Positions 26,295 through 36,094 are shown, numbered from the stretch's first letter. The stretch: DNA of 64,000 nt from Corynebacterium kroppenstedtii DSM 44385 (GCF_000023145.1 NC_012704.1:2046001-2110000); one strand, 5' to 3'. The notes: a model not told the origin generated them from the letters alone. Numbers and translations: made by a program.

Positions 26295-27317
26295 ATGGGG
26301 GATTTTTTCGTCGTCATCGCCTGCGTCGGCCCGATATTTATCGGATTATTCTGGCGATGGCCGTGGGGCTTAACTACAGGATCGACTCGTGCAGGCTATG
26401 GCACATCTAATGCTGCCGGCCAGAGCTCAGCGATCATCGAGCTCTATCCCCTCACTCACGCGTATTCCGCTCCCGTGATGCTCGCAGTCCTCCACCGTGT
26501 TGTGCGTTGCCCGATCACACTGAGCTCGACGGCACATACCGGTGCCGACGTTATCGCTTGCTGGGACCACTCGTCCGCTCAGTCAACCACCACGTGGCGA
26601 CTCTGTGTGGAGCTCCCCACCGCCGATTCGTCGCAGGTCATCTCATATATTCGCAGTTGTGGATGGCAAGCCTGGGTTTCTCCCGACGCTGGCCAGGAAC
26701 CTGGTTGGGATGGCTATCTTCGTGACGTCCGCGCACTAGCTGAGGATGGTCAGAACAGTTCGGACAACCAGCCTCTACATAGTCCGGCTAGCGTTGCGAC
26801 TGGTTCTGCGGTCCTGCCGGATTCATCGGGCCGTATCGCCATCATCTCGAGCAACGCTGAACAGGCTAGTGATCGTTCGCTGCAGTGTAGAGCTGCACGA
26901 CATTTAGCTGAGCGCGTCCGAGCAGCTGGTCGTCGCGTCACTGTCATCACTGATTCACCCGGCGAATGGGTATCAACAAAATTCACGATCGTCGTTCCTC
27001 CTGATGGTGAAGCAACGTCCGATAGCCAGGGCGGGGAATGCGATCGCAATTCGATTTTCGACGCCGCGCCGCGTCAATCGTCGGCACTAAAGAATGCTTT
27101 TCATCCCCAACGCGACGCTGACCTGGAGATTTGGGACTGCAGCGACGCCTCGATCACGTGGGCAATCACTCACGGTTTGGCGGAGACGATTATCGATATT
27201 GTCCGACGGCCCGATTCGCAGCGGTGGCGGGAGGCTCACACCGTCATGGACGCGTCCGACCTCCTGCGGCTAATCGAGCGACCGGATACCCCGAGTCTGC
27301 TCCGCACGGGCAGCTAA
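26295..27317 (+). CDS. membrane-anchored hypothetical protein, possible EccE
   Basis: A 340-residue protein with one N-terminal membrane segment (FFVVIACVGPIFIGLFWRW) and a mostly soluble rest. AAGGGG precedes the ATG. Two alpha/beta-like parts are visible, one around TWRLCVELPTADSSQVISYI and one around GRIAIISSNAEQASDRSL to RVTVITDSPGEW. I did not recognise the family. EccE of ESX-4 clusters in other actinobacteria has a similar size and N-terminal anchor and lies near truA, so EccE is a candidate, but no diagnostic motif is seen. The 3' end overlaps convergent truA by 48 bases. Confidence 0.6.
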   Translation: MGDFFVVIACVGPIFIGLFWRWPWGLTTGSTRAGYGTSNAAGQSSAIIELYPLTHAYSAPVMLAVLHRVVRCPITLSSTAHTGADVIACWDHSSAQSTTTWRLCVELPTADSSQVISYIRSCGWQAWVSPDAGQEPGWDGYLRDVRALAEDGQNSSDNQPLHSPASVATGSAVLPDSSGRIAIISSNAEQASDRSLQCRAARHLAERVRAAGRRVTVITDSPGEWVSTKFTIVVPPDGEATSDSQGGECDRNSIFDAAPRQSSALKNAFHPQRDADLEIWDCSDASITWAITHGLAETIIDIVRRPDSQRWREAHTVMDASDLLRLIERPDTPSLLRTGS

Positions 27318-28166
27318 CTCATCGTCAGCAGGGTAATCGACGCCCGTTAGCGTCAGTCCGTTCGCCGGAGCGACAGGAACCATAGGGTGCCGCGAATCAT
27401 GGGCCAGCATGTCCTCCATAAACCCATCCGGCCGCTTCCCCTCCCCCACAGCTAGAGACGCGCCGACGATGGAGCGCACCATGTTCCAGCAAAACGCGTC
27501 GGCCGTCACGCGTGCCTCATAAACGTCCGGCTCGACTGCCGTGGACACCTCATGCCATGAGAAATGCTGCAGGTCACGGATGGTTGTGGCATGGGGACGT
27601 GCGCGACAGAACGCAGCGAAATCATGGAGGCCGACGAGTACCTCGGCCGCGTTGTTCATCGAATCGAGGTTCACCGGCCGGTCCCACACGGCGGTGTCGC
27701 GAGCTCGCGTCGGCAAGGCCCCGGCGCGATTCGTCGTCACGCGATACACGTAATGGCGACGGAGCGCGGAAAAACGGGCGTCGAAACCGTCGGGCGCAAA
27801 GGAACACCCGCGAATCCGGACGTCGGGGCGCAGCAATCGAGCGAAGCGTGACACCAATGTTGACGGATCGTTGTGAATGCTCCGTGTGTTCAGGATGCCG
27901 CGCGGAATATCAACATGTGCCACCTGGCCCGAGGCGTGGACCCCCGCATCCGTCCGACCAGCGACAACGAGCTGGACCGGCTGGCGCACCACCGTCTGGA
28001 AAGCCTGCTCAATGTCCCCCTGAACCGAGCGAACATCGTTTTGACGGGCCCACCCATGAAAGTCGGTGCCGTCATAGGCGATGTCGAGGCGAAGACGAAC
28101 CAGGTCGTTCGTGGCGTGGGTATGCTCCGGTTCCGGTTGTGCGGTGGCATTGTCATTCGGAATCAC
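27270..28166 (-). CDS. truA: tRNA pseudouridine synthase A
   Basis: Makes pseudouridine at positions 38-40 of the tRNA anticodon stem. The 298-residue protein begins, after about 25 extra residues, with RLRLDIAYDGTDFHGWARQ; the catalytic Asp is in VAGRTDAGVHASGQVAHVD, and HDFAAFCR and FCWNMVRSIVGASLAVGEG are standard blocks. In Corynebacterium and Mycobacterium truA is the gene after rplQ. Here a glycosyltransferase and three lipoprotein genes separate them. Confidence 0.96.
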   Translation of the reverse strand: MIPNDNATAQPEPEHTHATNDLVRLRLDIAYDGTDFHGWARQNDVRSVQGDIEQAFQTVVRQPVQLVVAGRTDAGVHASGQVAHVDIPRGILNTRSIHNDPSTLVSRFARLLRPDVRIRGCSFAPDGFDARFSALRRHYVYRVTTNRAGALPTRARDTAVWDRPVNLDSMNNAAEVLVGLHDFAAFCRARPHATTIRDLQHFSWHEVSTAVEPDVYEARVTADAFCWNMVRSIVGASLAVGEGKRPDGFMEDMLAHDSRHPMVPVAPANGLTLTGVDYPADDELAARAEQTRGIRSLD

Positions 28167-28309
28167 GCTGACACTGTATCTGTTAGAGGCTGCAATCTGT
28201 TAGATGCTTCATAAAGCAGCACTGATGGGACTCGACGATGAATCTTGGTGCCCGAACTCATATTCTCTATTCCTTCACATCTGCTGACCCAGTGAGTAAT
28301 GATAAAACT

Positions 28310-28993
28310 ATGAATTTCCCCTCGTTGCTCCCCGAATCACAGCCCCCTGCTCGTAAACCGTTCGGCGCGCGCAAACAGATCGCCACGCTCTGTTTGGGTG
28401 CTGCCCTGGGCACAGTACTCGTCGGCTGTAACTCGAACGATGACGACAACAGCTCATCAACAACGACGTCGACAAGCACGTCGACAAAGACAACTTCTGC
28501 TCCATCGAGTACCCGCAGCAGTACTGCTAGTAAGTCGGTGAACCCGACTCTCGACGGTTCGGAGAACAACCAATCCAACCCCGACGTTGAAAGCTCAGAC
28601 GCTGACTCGGAGGCAGAAGAAAACAACGCGGACACTGAGAATCAAGCTGCCGTTGATGTCCCCTCATGGGTGGTTGGTCGTTGGGAGGGACACCGACGAC
28701 TCCTCGAAATAAATCCGGATGGCTCTGGAAAGTTAGTAGCCGATCCCCCCACAGGTGTGGGAGCTACTAAGGAAACTCTCCAACTCATAAATTCCTCCGG
28801 AGACGGTGGAAAAGGGACCATAACTGCGAAGGTGGTTAGTAGCCAGAATGCCAGCGGGGATACTACCGGAACTATTTACACTTTCGAAGTAGAAAACGGT
28901 ATAGCGAGTGACCGAGGATCTGAACCCTTCTGCAACTCGAAACTGCCTGAATATAAGGCCGAGTACGGGACAATGCCCATGTGTGGTGCTTAA
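28310..28993 (+). CDS. lipoprotein, first of three paralogues
   Basis: Predicted secreted lipoprotein, 227 residues from ATG 28310; the frame opens at 28238. The signal region is ARKQIATLCLGAALGTVLVGC, with lipobox LVGC. A Ser/Thr-rich and then acidic linker of about 90 residues follows. The C-terminal domain of about 105 residues starts VPSWVVGRWEGHRRLLEINPDGSG and ends with a Cys pair (EPFCNSKL ... MCGA). Two further copies of this domain lie downstream, of which this is the most diverged. Function unknown; the domain shape (W-x-G, then short beta strands) suggests a small beta barrel. Confidence 0.75.
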   Translation: MNFPSLLPESQPPARKPFGARKQIATLCLGAALGTVLVGCNSNDDDNSSSTTTSTSTSTKTTSAPSSTRSSTASKSVNPTLDGSENNQSNPDVESSDADSEAEENNADTENQAAVDVPSWVVGRWEGHRRLLEINPDGSGKLVADPPTGVGATKETLQLINSSGDGGKGTITAKVVSSQNASGDTTGTIYTFEVENGIASDRGSEPFCNSKLPEYKAEYGTMPMCGA

Positions 28994-29253
28994 CGACTGA
29001 AGACGGCACGGCATTTACTCATCCGCCCACGTACCGATAAGGCCCCGAGGCCGTTCGATCAAGCGCCCCTCCCCCTGCTCCCCATTTATGATCGGATTGT
29101 GACCTCGAAGAAGCCCCCGCGATGCAATAATTAACACAACATAGTATTCAACGTGCCATGGACATCACCCAGGCTAAACCGATAGCCGTGGCTATGTGGC
29201 TGTGTGGTGTCTTGTCCCATCTCCGCTAGGTCTTCCAAGGAGGACACAGATCC

Positions 29254-29892
29254 ATGCCCACCGCCCATCGCCACGTATCAGGGTTCAAACGTTTTGCTGT
29301 CATCGGCGTCGTCGCTGCCGCTGGTTTCAGCCTGGCAGCATGTTCAGATGACAGGTCTTCGTCCACTGACTCCAGTTCTGTCTCATCGTCGAGTAGCTCG
29401 TCGTCATCATCGACGGCGACGTCGACAAGTGCCGAGCCAACGCCCGACGACCGGGCCGACAATCCGCAAAGACAGGAACCTCCTGTTGCGAATGAGGCGG
29501 GAGGCGACGCGGGCGGAGCAGCTGCTGCTACCGGCCAAGGGATCGGATGGGCTGTTGGCAGTTGGGTTGGGCATGGTCGAACCCTAAAGATTCAGCCGGA
29601 TGGCACTGGCCAATTTATCGGTCGCGACGGGGCTGTCGCGAAGGATTTCGACGCAACAGTGACCGTGAATTCGGCGACAGGTGATCCGTCAAACGGCACC
29701 ATCACTGCCACAGTGGAGCGCAGTGAACCTCAAGGAACCCGATACGACGACATGCTCAAGCCGGGGACGCCGATAACGTTCACCGTGAAGGACGGCGTTG
29801 CGACAGACTCAGTCATCCAGACGACAGTCTGCAACTACGGCTCGCCCGCGTACACGTCCACACACAGTGATCAAAGTGAATGCGGAGCGTAG
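29254..29892 (+). CDS. lipoprotein, second of three paralogues
   Basis: A 212-residue lipoprotein: signal FAVIGVVAAAGFSLAAC, Ser/Thr-rich linker, then the shared domain GWAVGSWVGHGRTLKIQPDG ... ATVTVNSATGDPSNGTITAT ... PGTPITFTVKDGVATDSVIQ, ending with a Cys pair (TTVCNYGS ... SECGA). AAGGAGG lies before the ATG. It is close to the third paralogue over its whole length, and the two share their upstream regions too, which points to a recent tandem duplication. Function unknown. Confidence 0.8.
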   Translation: MPTAHRHVSGFKRFAVIGVVAAAGFSLAACSDDRSSSTDSSSVSSSSSSSSSSTATSTSAEPTPDDRADNPQRQEPPVANEAGGDAGGAAAATGQGIGWAVGSWVGHGRTLKIQPDGTGQFIGRDGAVAKDFDATVTVNSATGDPSNGTITATVERSEPQGTRYDDMLKPGTPITFTVKDGVATDSVIQTTVCNYGSPAYTSTHSDQSECGA

Positions 29893-29947
29893 GCGAACGT
29901 ACTTCTGACGGCTGATGTGCGCGTTCAGTCGTGCGCTCAGCCCTCGT

Positions 29948-29992
29948 CCCGATCTCATTCTGCCCGACCTCATTGCACCCGGTCTCATTGTG
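29948..29992 (+). repeat. three tandem 15-base repeats
   Basis: CCCGATCTCATTCTG, CCCGACCTCATTGCA and CCCGGTCTCATTGTG follow each other without gaps, sharing CCCG and CTCATT. They end where the duplicated upstream block TGATCGGATTGTGACC begins, between the second and third lipoprotein genes. Confidence 0.75.
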
Positions 29993-30156
29993 ATCGGATT
30001 GTGACCCTGGAACCCCCTCCACGATGTCATAATTGACGCGGGGCAGTACTGAACTCCAATGGCATCGCCGAAAAGCGGGCCAGATAACCCTGGCTATCAC
30101 GCCTATGTGGTGCCCTATCCCATCACTGCTATTCCTACCAAGGGGGACACTTTTTC

Positions 30157-30738
30157 ATGCACAATACTCATCGCCGTCGTTCAGGCTTCACGCGTTGTGC
30201 CACCATCGGCGTCATCGCTGCCGCGGGCTTTAGCCTGGCAGCATGTTCGAGCAACGGGTCTTCATCCGCTGACTCCAGCTCAGCAACATCGACGACGTCA
30301 ACCAGCGCCGATCCCACTTCCGACGACAAAGCCGCAACTCCGAGCGAACAGGATTCCCAGGCCGCGGATAAGGCGGCCGCCGGACCCGCCGGATGGGCTG
30401 CCGGCGATTGGTCTGGACATGGCCGTAGCCTGAAGATTCAGCCTGATGGGACGGGGAAGTTCGTCGGTTACTACGGGGCGATGGGTAAGGATTACGACGC
30501 AACGGTCACGGTGGACTCGGTAAACGGCGACGCGTCCAACGGGACGATCATGACGACGGTGAAGAGCATCGAGCCCCAAGGCAATAAATACGATGACATG
30601 TTGAAGCCAGGGACGCCGATAACGTTCACCGTCGAGGACGGCGTGGCAACCGATTCAGTGATCAAGACGGCGGTCTGTGACTATGACTCGCCCGCATATA
30701 AGGCAACACACAGTGATCGGACTGAATGTGGAGCGTAG
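30157..30738 (+). CDS. lipoprotein, third of three paralogues
   Basis: A 193-residue lipoprotein, signal CATIGVIAAAGFSLAAC, short linker and the shared domain starting GWAAGDWSGHGRSLKIQPDG, with PGTPITFTVEDGVATDSVIK near the end and the same final Cys pair (TAVCDYDS ... TECGA). The linker is shorter than in the other copies. The ribosome site AGGGGG is 10 bases before the ATG. Function unknown. Confidence 0.8.
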   Translation: MHNTHRRRSGFTRCATIGVIAAAGFSLAACSSNGSSSADSSSATSTTSTSADPTSDDKAATPSEQDSQAADKAAAGPAGWAAGDWSGHGRSLKIQPDGTGKFVGYYGAMGKDYDATVTVDSVNGDASNGTIMTTVKSIEPQGNKYDDMLKPGTPITFTVEDGVATDSVIKTAVCDYDSPAYKATHSDRTECGA

Positions 30739-30899
30739 CCGCAGGTAAGTGTAGCGAACGTAAATAACGCGGGCCCAATCTTCCGTAATACTAGACCGTC
30801 AGTAAAGAATATAAAGAATAGGAGAATAATAATTCGCCGTTAATACTCGACGACTGATGTGTGGATATCCGGCGCTGTCCGGAGTGAGGAGACTGCACA

Positions 30900-32329
30900 A
30901 TGCCCCGGTATGTCCCGACAGACTCGATGTCCCGCACGTCAACTCATGCTAGGCATGCGTCCCACACAGCAGACGTTGATAACGGGGCGAACCACCGGCA
31001 CTCCGTGCAACAACCCCGTCGCAAATACCAGTCCAACTATGACTGGAAGAGTAAACCTCGGCCCCACGCCCATAGTCCACTTCAGAATATCCATGGCCCG
31101 ACGGTCGCGGCCTGGGCGTTTTGCCTGGTAACAGTACTGTGGCGGAGTTTTATCAAGCCATTCAATACGCCGGACCGAGTGGACGACTTCTCTAACCTCC
31201 ATAGAGCGTTAGTTAACTTCGTCCACGGGCAGCCGGTGTACATCGAAGATTTATCGACACGGGACCCTCATTACTTGTATTCTCCTGGCGCCACGGTTCT
31301 TCTTTCGCCCGTGGGGTTGATATCGAGTGATGTAGAAACATCCCGCTGGTGGTTTATTCTGGCAAACTCCGCCGCCATCATCGTCGGAATAGCTCTTCTT
31401 TTCCGTGTTGCGGAACACACATTAGGTGATTTTCTGTTTCCAGCAGCGGTGACGGCGGCATACTTCACTGAAAACGTTACGAATACTCTGACATTTTCCA
31501 ACGTTAACGGGATCTGTTTTCTTCTTCTTACTGTCACCCTAAGTGGCCTTATTAAAGAAAAACAGTTCGCACAGGTCTTGCTATCGGATTCCTCGGTTTG
31601 ATCAAACCATTTTTCTTTGTCCTACTCCTCCTTGTGGTCGTGCAACGAATGTGGAAGTCGCTCGGAATCGCAGCGGCGGTGCCCATAGTCTTTAATATTC
31701 TCGGCTATATCCTTGTTAAAGACGCTGACGTTTACCGCACGACATTGATGCCGTATATAGGAACGCCCCGGGAGTATGCAAACTTATCTATCGTGGGCGT
31801 AGGTTTAGCTCAGCACTGGTCAGGGATCGCGGTGTTTCTCCTTCGCGCGATAGTTGTCATTGCGGCGCTTCTCGCCGTTTATCTAGCTCGGAAGTATTAC
31901 GCATCTAAGCCCCAGGTGTTTGTGCCGATAGCATCAACCGCGCTACTCCTCGCTACTATCTTGGCCGGAAGTTTAGGACAGCAGTATTACACCCTATTCT
32001 TTGTTCCTGTTTTAGCGACGATCAAGTATTGGGGTTGGGTTGATGGCGCAGTTCTTGGCGCAGGTTTTGCATCAATTCTTCCCATGAATCCCTTTATTTC
32101 TTCACCTAGTCATGTGGTGGAAGTGATTCTCTTTTCGTGGACTATGCTCTCGTGGCTCGTCTTGCTTATCGGCACCGTATTAATTGGTGGCAAGAATTAT
32201 TGGTCGACGGCCGACGACAAAGATAGGTCGGCAGGGAGCAATGGAAACGGAAAATCCAGAACACCACGCCACAATGGACGCCGCAGATCGAAAGCAACCG
32301 GCACGGCACCATCCGCAACAATAGGCTGA
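30900..32329 (+). pseudogene. GT87-type membrane mannosyl/arabinosyltransferase, frameshifted
   Basis: Two frames together cover one polytopic protein of about 475 residues. The first (30900-31601) has a hydrophilic N-terminus, then WAFCLVTVLWRSFIKPF and the loop HGQPVYIEDLSTRDPHYLYSPG, typical of GT87/DUF2029 C50-polyprenyl-phosphate sugar transferases with catalytic acids in the first outer loop. It loses its frame near 31570 and ends LLSDSSV. The second frame reads TGLAIGFLGLIKPFFFVLL from about 31571 and runs to 32329 with about six more membrane segments. One missing base at about 31568-31572 explains the break. A short start TTG at 31598 has no good ribosome site. Enzymes of this family build arabinogalactan, lipoarabinomannan or mannosylated lipids; which one is not clear. 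Confidence 0.8.
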
Positions 32330-32377
32330 GTTCGACCCGCCACAGTAGTCCACGAACCAAGACACCCTAGATATAGC

Positions 32378-32413
32378 AAAATGACCTGCGTGGAATCGTA
32401 TCCATGCAGGTCA
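32378..32413 (-). terminator. intrinsic terminator of the alpha operon
   Basis: On the minus strand TGACCTGCATGGATACGATT then CCACGCAGGTCA forms a stem, followed by TTTTGC. It lies 64 bases after the rplQ stop. Confidence 0.75.
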
Positions 32414-32476
32414 CTGCTGTGTAAAGCGCTGTATTAGACTCACCGCAAACACGTCGCGGCGAGCTCTTTGCGCGTT

Positions 32477-32917
32477 TTACTCCGCCTCGGAAGCTGCTTC
32501 TTCTTCAGCTTTCTTGGAAGCTGCAGCGCGGGTTGCGCGGCTGGCTTCGCTGGAGGCGAGTTCCTCGGTCACCAGGGAGATCTGCGACATGGGGGCGTTG
32601 TCACCCTTGCGGTTCTCCAGCTTGATGATGCGGGTGTAGCCACCGCTGCGGTCGGCAACCTTCGGCGCGATGTCGTCGAAAAGTACGGAGATGATCTCTT
32701 TATTCGGGATCAACTTCGCGACGTTGCGACGATCAGCGAGAGTGCCGGACTTCGCCTTCGTGATGAGCTTCTCGGCGTAGGGTCGCAGCAACTTAGCTTT
32801 GGCGTCTGTTGTGCGGATAGCGCCGTGTTCGAAAAGTTGGGCTGCCAGGTTGGAGAGGATCTTCCGCTGGTGGGATGGGGATCCTCCGAGCCGGGCTCCC
32901 TTCTTAGGGGTAGGCAT
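32477..32917 (-). CDS. rplQ: 50S ribosomal protein L17
   Basis: Large-subunit protein lining the peptide exit region. It is 146 residues, with [20 protein letters not shown] at the start, [20 protein letters not shown] in the centre and [19 protein letters not shown] near residue 92. The last 30 residues form an Ala/Glu-rich tail as in other actinobacteria. It is the last gene of the infA-rpsM-rpsK-rpsD-rpoA-rplQ series and is followed by a hairpin. Confidence 0.97.
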   Translation of the reverse strand: MPTPKKGARLGGSPSHQRKILSNLAAQLFEHGAIRTTDAKAKLLRPYAEKLITKAKSGTLADRRNVAKLIPNKEIISVLFDDIAPKVADRSGGYTRIIKLENRKGDNAPMSQISLVTEELASSEASRATRAAASKKAEEEAASEAE

Positions 32918-33053
32918 GGAATATTCTCCTCGTGACGATAAATTGTGAGCGACTTTTCTACTCGTCCGCCTCAGGCAAAAGTCCTTCCGGGACTAACCCG
33001 GGATCAGGCGACTTTGCCAATGCTGCGGAGGTCAGAGTAGGCGATACCGCTAG

Positions 33054-34067
33054 TTACTCGGCGATGTCTTCGCCTTCGGTGTCTATCCACTCGCCTGTTT
33101 CGGCGTCATAGCCTTCGATTTCCGACACATCGTAGCCTTCGGGCGCATCCTTCAGCGCGAGGCCCAGGCCAGCAAGTTTGACCTTGACTTCGTTGATGGA
33201 TTTCTGTCCGAAGTTGCGGATGTCCAGAAGATCGGACTCGGTGCGCGATGCCAGTTCACCGACCGTGTGGATCTCTTCGCGCTTCAAGCAGTTGTAGCTG
33301 CGCACGGAGAAGTTCAGGTCCTCAATGGGCATGCCGTAGGCCTGGATGTGCTCGCTCTCCTGCGGGGAGGGGCCAATCTCGATGCCTTCAGCAGCGGTGT
33401 TCAGTTCGCGGGCGAGTCCGAAGAGCTCAACCAGGGTTCCGCCAGCGGATGCCATCGCATCACGGGCGGTGATGGAATTCTTGGTCTCGACGTCGATAAC
33501 CAGGCGGTCGAAGTCGGTGCGCTGTTCAACACGCGTTGCTTCAACCTTGTAGCTCACCTTGAGAACAGGTGAGTAAATCTGGTCGACGGGAATACGCCCG
33601 ATCTCGCCGGTCGCCTGGGCAGCGGGAACGTATCCGCGCCCACGCTCAACAACGAGCTCGATGTCGAGTTTGCCCTGCTCATTCAGCGTGGCGATGTGCA
33701 TGTCCGGGTTGTGGATCTCCACACCGGCCGGAGGCATGATGTCACCCGCGGTGACCTCGCCCGGTCCTTCTTTGCGAATGTACATGGTTACGGGGTCGTC
33801 GGAATCCGACGAGAGAACCAAACCTTTGATGTTCAGGATGATGTCGGAGACATCTTCGGTCACGCCGGGAACCGTCGTGAATTCGTGAAGGACGCCCTCG
33901 ATGCGGACGCTTGTGACCGCTGCACCCGGGATGGATGACAGCAGCGTACGACGCAGCGAGTTGCCAAGGGTGTAACCAAAACCTGGCTCGAGCGGCTCGA
34001 TGACGAACCGTGAGCGCGAGGAGTCAATGTATTCCTCGGTCAACTGTGGACGCTGTGAAATGAGCAT
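33054..34067 (-). CDS. rpoA: RNA polymerase alpha subunit
   Basis: Scaffold of RNA polymerase, 337 residues. The N-terminal domain holds [31 protein letters not shown] (assembly) and the C-terminal domain holds the DNA-binding block [20 protein letters not shown], then [22 protein letters not shown]-terminal acidic tail of about 25 residues follows. The gene lies between rpsD and rplQ as usual. Confidence 0.98.
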   Translation of the reverse strand: MLISQRPQLTEEYIDSSRSRFVIEPLEPGFGYTLGNSLRRTLLSSIPGAAVTSVRIEGVLHEFTTVPGVTEDVSDIILNIKGLVLSSDSDDPVTMYIRKEGPGEVTAGDIMPPAGVEIHNPDMHIATLNEQGKLDIELVVERGRGYVPAAQATGEIGRIPVDQIYSPVLKVSYKVEATRVEQRTDFDRLVIDVETKNSITARDAMASAGGTLVELFGLARELNTAAEGIEIGPSPQESEHIQAYGMPIEDLNFSVRSYNCLKREEIHTVGELASRTESDLLDIRNFGQKSINEVKVKLAGLGLALKDAPEGYDVSEIEGYDAETGEWIDTEGEDIAE

Positions 34068-34194
34068 GGATGTAATTCCTCCTGGTGGCGACCGCTATAT
34101 GACGCCTGGAAGGGACAAGTGGAATAAACCGTGGCGACGATGAACGCTGTAACCAATACAGGCCACAGCGACATAGCCGACAGCGGCGATGCTG

Positions 34195-34800
34195 TTACTT
34201 CGAGTAGAACTCGACGATCAGCTGTTCCTGGATCGGAACCTCGATCTGAGCGCGCTCGGGCAGCTGGTGCACGAGGATGCGCAGGGTTGACGGAACAACC
34301 TGAAGCCATGCGGGCACAACGGCGTCGGCAAGAGCTTCTTGTGCTTCGTCGAACCAGACCATCTTCCGGGACTTCTCACGCACGTCGATGATGTCGTACT
34401 GGGAAACCTGGAAGGACGGAACGTTGACCTTCTTGCCGTTAACGGTGAAGTGACCGTGGGAAACCAACTGGCGTGCCTGGCGACGCGTGCGGGCAAGACC
34501 AGCACGGTAGACGACGTTGTCCAAGCGGGACTCCAGGAGGACCATCAGGTTGTCACCGGTTTTGCCGGGGCGACGGTGCGCTTCGGCGTAGTAACGGCGG
34601 AACTGCTTTTCCATGATGCCGTAGGTGAAGCGTGCTTTCTGCTTCTCCTGCAGCTGGAGCAGGTATTCGGATTCTTTGATCCGGGCGCGGCCAGCCTGTC
34701 CCGGAGGGTAGGGGCGGCGCTCGAAGTTGGCGTCTCCACCGACGAGGTCGACGCGGAGACGGCGGGATTTACGTGTTGCGGGACCGGTATAACGGGCCAT
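34195..34800 (-). CDS. rpsD: 30S ribosomal protein S4
   Basis: Primary 16S rRNA binder that starts small-subunit assembly; 201 residues, normal length. Blocks: MARYTGPATRKSRRLRVDL, QLQEKQKARFTYGIMEKQFR, the S4 RNA-binding domain (ESRLDNVVYRAGLARTRRQA RQLVSHGHFTVNGKKVNVPS, about 90-140) and the C-terminus VPIQEQLIVEFYSK. It lacks the N-terminal zinc cysteines, the C-minus form. Confidence 0.98.
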   Translation of the reverse strand: MARYTGPATRKSRRLRVDLVGGDANFERRPYPPGQAGRARIKESEYLLQLQEKQKARFTYGIMEKQFRRYYAEAHRRPGKTGDNLMVLLESRLDNVVYRAGLARTRRQARQLVSHGHFTVNGKKVNVPSFQVSQYDIIDVREKSRKMVWFDEAQEALADAVVPAWLQVVPSTLRILVHQLPERAQIEVPIQEQLIVEFYSK

Positions 34801-34820
34801 TGTTTATCTCTCCTCTTCCC

Positions 34821-35225
34821 TTAAACGCGGCGACGCTTCGGCGGACGGCAGCCGTTGTGCGGCTGAGGCGTGACGTCGGAGATGGAATTGACTTCCAAGC
34901 CGGCTGCTTGCAGGGAACGGATGGCGGTCTCGCGACCTGACCCCGGGCCCTTGACGAAAACTTCAACCTTCTTCAGGCCGTGCTCCTGAGCCTTGCGAGC
35001 TGCGGATTCTGCGGCCATCTGTGCGGCGAAGGGGGTGGACTTACGGGATCCTTTGAACCCGACGTGTCCGGAGGAAGCCCAAGAGATAACAGCACCGTTG
35101 GGGTCCGTGATGGACACGATGGTGTTGTTGAAAGTGGACTTGATGTAGGCGTGGCCGTTGGCCACATTCTTCTTGACGACGCGACGGCCAGAACGGCGTG
35201 CGCCGGAACGAGTCTTCGGAGGCAT
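34821..35225 (-). CDS. rpsK: 30S ribosomal protein S11
   Basis: Platform protein of the small subunit; 134 residues, normal. [39 protein letters not shown] and the end [18 protein letters not shown] are diagnostic. It is 20 bases from rpsD and 3 bases from rpsM, in the alpha operon. Confidence 0.98.
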
Positions 35226-35228
35226 AAA

Positions 35229-35597
35229 TTACTTCTTCTTTCCTGCGATCGTCTTCTTCGGGCCTTTACGGGTACGAGCGTTCGTCTTGGTGCGCTGACC
35301 GCGAACGGGCAGGCCACGACGGTGGCGGAGACCCTGGTAGCTGCCGATTTCGATCTTCCGACGGATGTCAGCTTGAACCTGGCGGCGGAGGTCACCTTCG
35401 ACGGTGTACTCGGCCTCGATAGCGTCACGAAGCTTCGCGACCTGATCGTCGGTCAGAGCGTCGGTGCGCAGGTCAGGAGAGATTTCTGTCTTCTCAAGAA
35501 GCTGCTTAGCACTGGTTGGTCCAATGCCATAGATATAAGTAAGAGCGACTTCCATGCGCTTGTTGCGCGGGAGGTCAACTCCTGCAAGGCGTGCCAT
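35229..35597 (-). CDS. rpsM: 30S ribosomal protein S13
   Basis: Head protein of the small subunit that contacts the P-site tRNA and bridges to the large subunit; 122 residues. [20 protein letters not shown] at the start, [16 protein letters not shown], then [21 protein letters not shown] and a basic end. It is first in the row of genes after a 275-base gap from infA. In Mycobacterium rpmJ lies here; I found no L36-like frame in the gap. Confidence 0.98.
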   Translation of the reverse strand: MARLAGVDLPRNKRMEVALTYIYGIGPTSAKQLLEKTEISPDLRTDALTDDQVAKLRDAIEAEYTVEGDLRRQVQADIRRKIEIGSYQGLRHRRGLPVRGQRTKTNARTRKGPKKTIAGKKK

Positions 35598-35872
35598 ATG
35601 GCAAAATCCTTCCGGTTGTCACGGTGGTTTTCTCCCCATTCGTCCTTGACGATTGGTCAATGGTGCTCGGTCGGCGCCGAGTAGCGCATTGAAGCTTGTG
35701 ACAAGGCTCCGGCCACCGTGGCCAGAGGCTGTTTCGTGGGGCGGAAACAAGCTGGTTAAACACGCTGTTAACCAGGCAATTGTCTTTCGAACTGTGCGGT
35801 GGCCGCTGAATTGCGGGCCGCGGAAGCTCTACCGCCCTACGGAGATGAGGAGGCTGATAGGTCTAAATCTGC

Positions 35873-36094
35873 TTACTTGTAGCGGTAGACGATACGTCCA
35901 CGGGACAGGTCATAGGGAGACAGCTCCACCACGACGCGGTCCTCGGGAAGAATACGGATGTAGTGTTGCCGCATTTTGCCGGAAATGTGAGCGAGCACCT
36001 TGTGCCCGTTGTCCAGCTCTACACGGAACATCGCGTTGGGCAAAGGCTCGACAATGCGGCCTTCGACCTCGATGGCGCCTTCCTTCTTGGCCAT
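35873..36094 (-). CDS. infA: translation initiation factor IF-1
   Basis: OB-fold factor that occupies the ribosomal A site during initiation. From ATG 36094 it is 73 residues starting [20 protein letters not shown] and ending [16 protein letters not shown], the standard length. The frame opens 11 codons earlier, but the family starts here and GGAGG lies directly upstream. It leads the alpha operon, which normally follows map; here the map gene is 7 kb away. Confidence 0.96.
   Translation of the reverse strand: MAKKEGAIEVEGRIVEPLPNAMFRVELDNGHKVLAHISGKMRQHYIRILPEDRVVVELSPYDLSRGRIVYRYK

Larger units (their letters stand above)
29089..30738 (+). repeat. tandem duplication of lipoprotein gene plus upstream region
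   Basis: TGATCGGATTGTGACC is present at 29089 and again at 29991. After each copy the sequence continues in parallel (GATG..ATAATT.AC, then a CTAT.TG.. stretch, then AAGG.GGACAC) to the gene starts at 29254 and 30157. The repeated units run about 29089-29892 and 29991-30738. Copying the promoter region with the gene suggests both copies are expressed alike. Confidence 0.75.

Noticed and set aside
35598..35872. rpmJ between infA and rpsM
   Set aside because: No frame with the L36 Cys/His or RRRGKVYV pattern was found; the gene is probably elsewhere.
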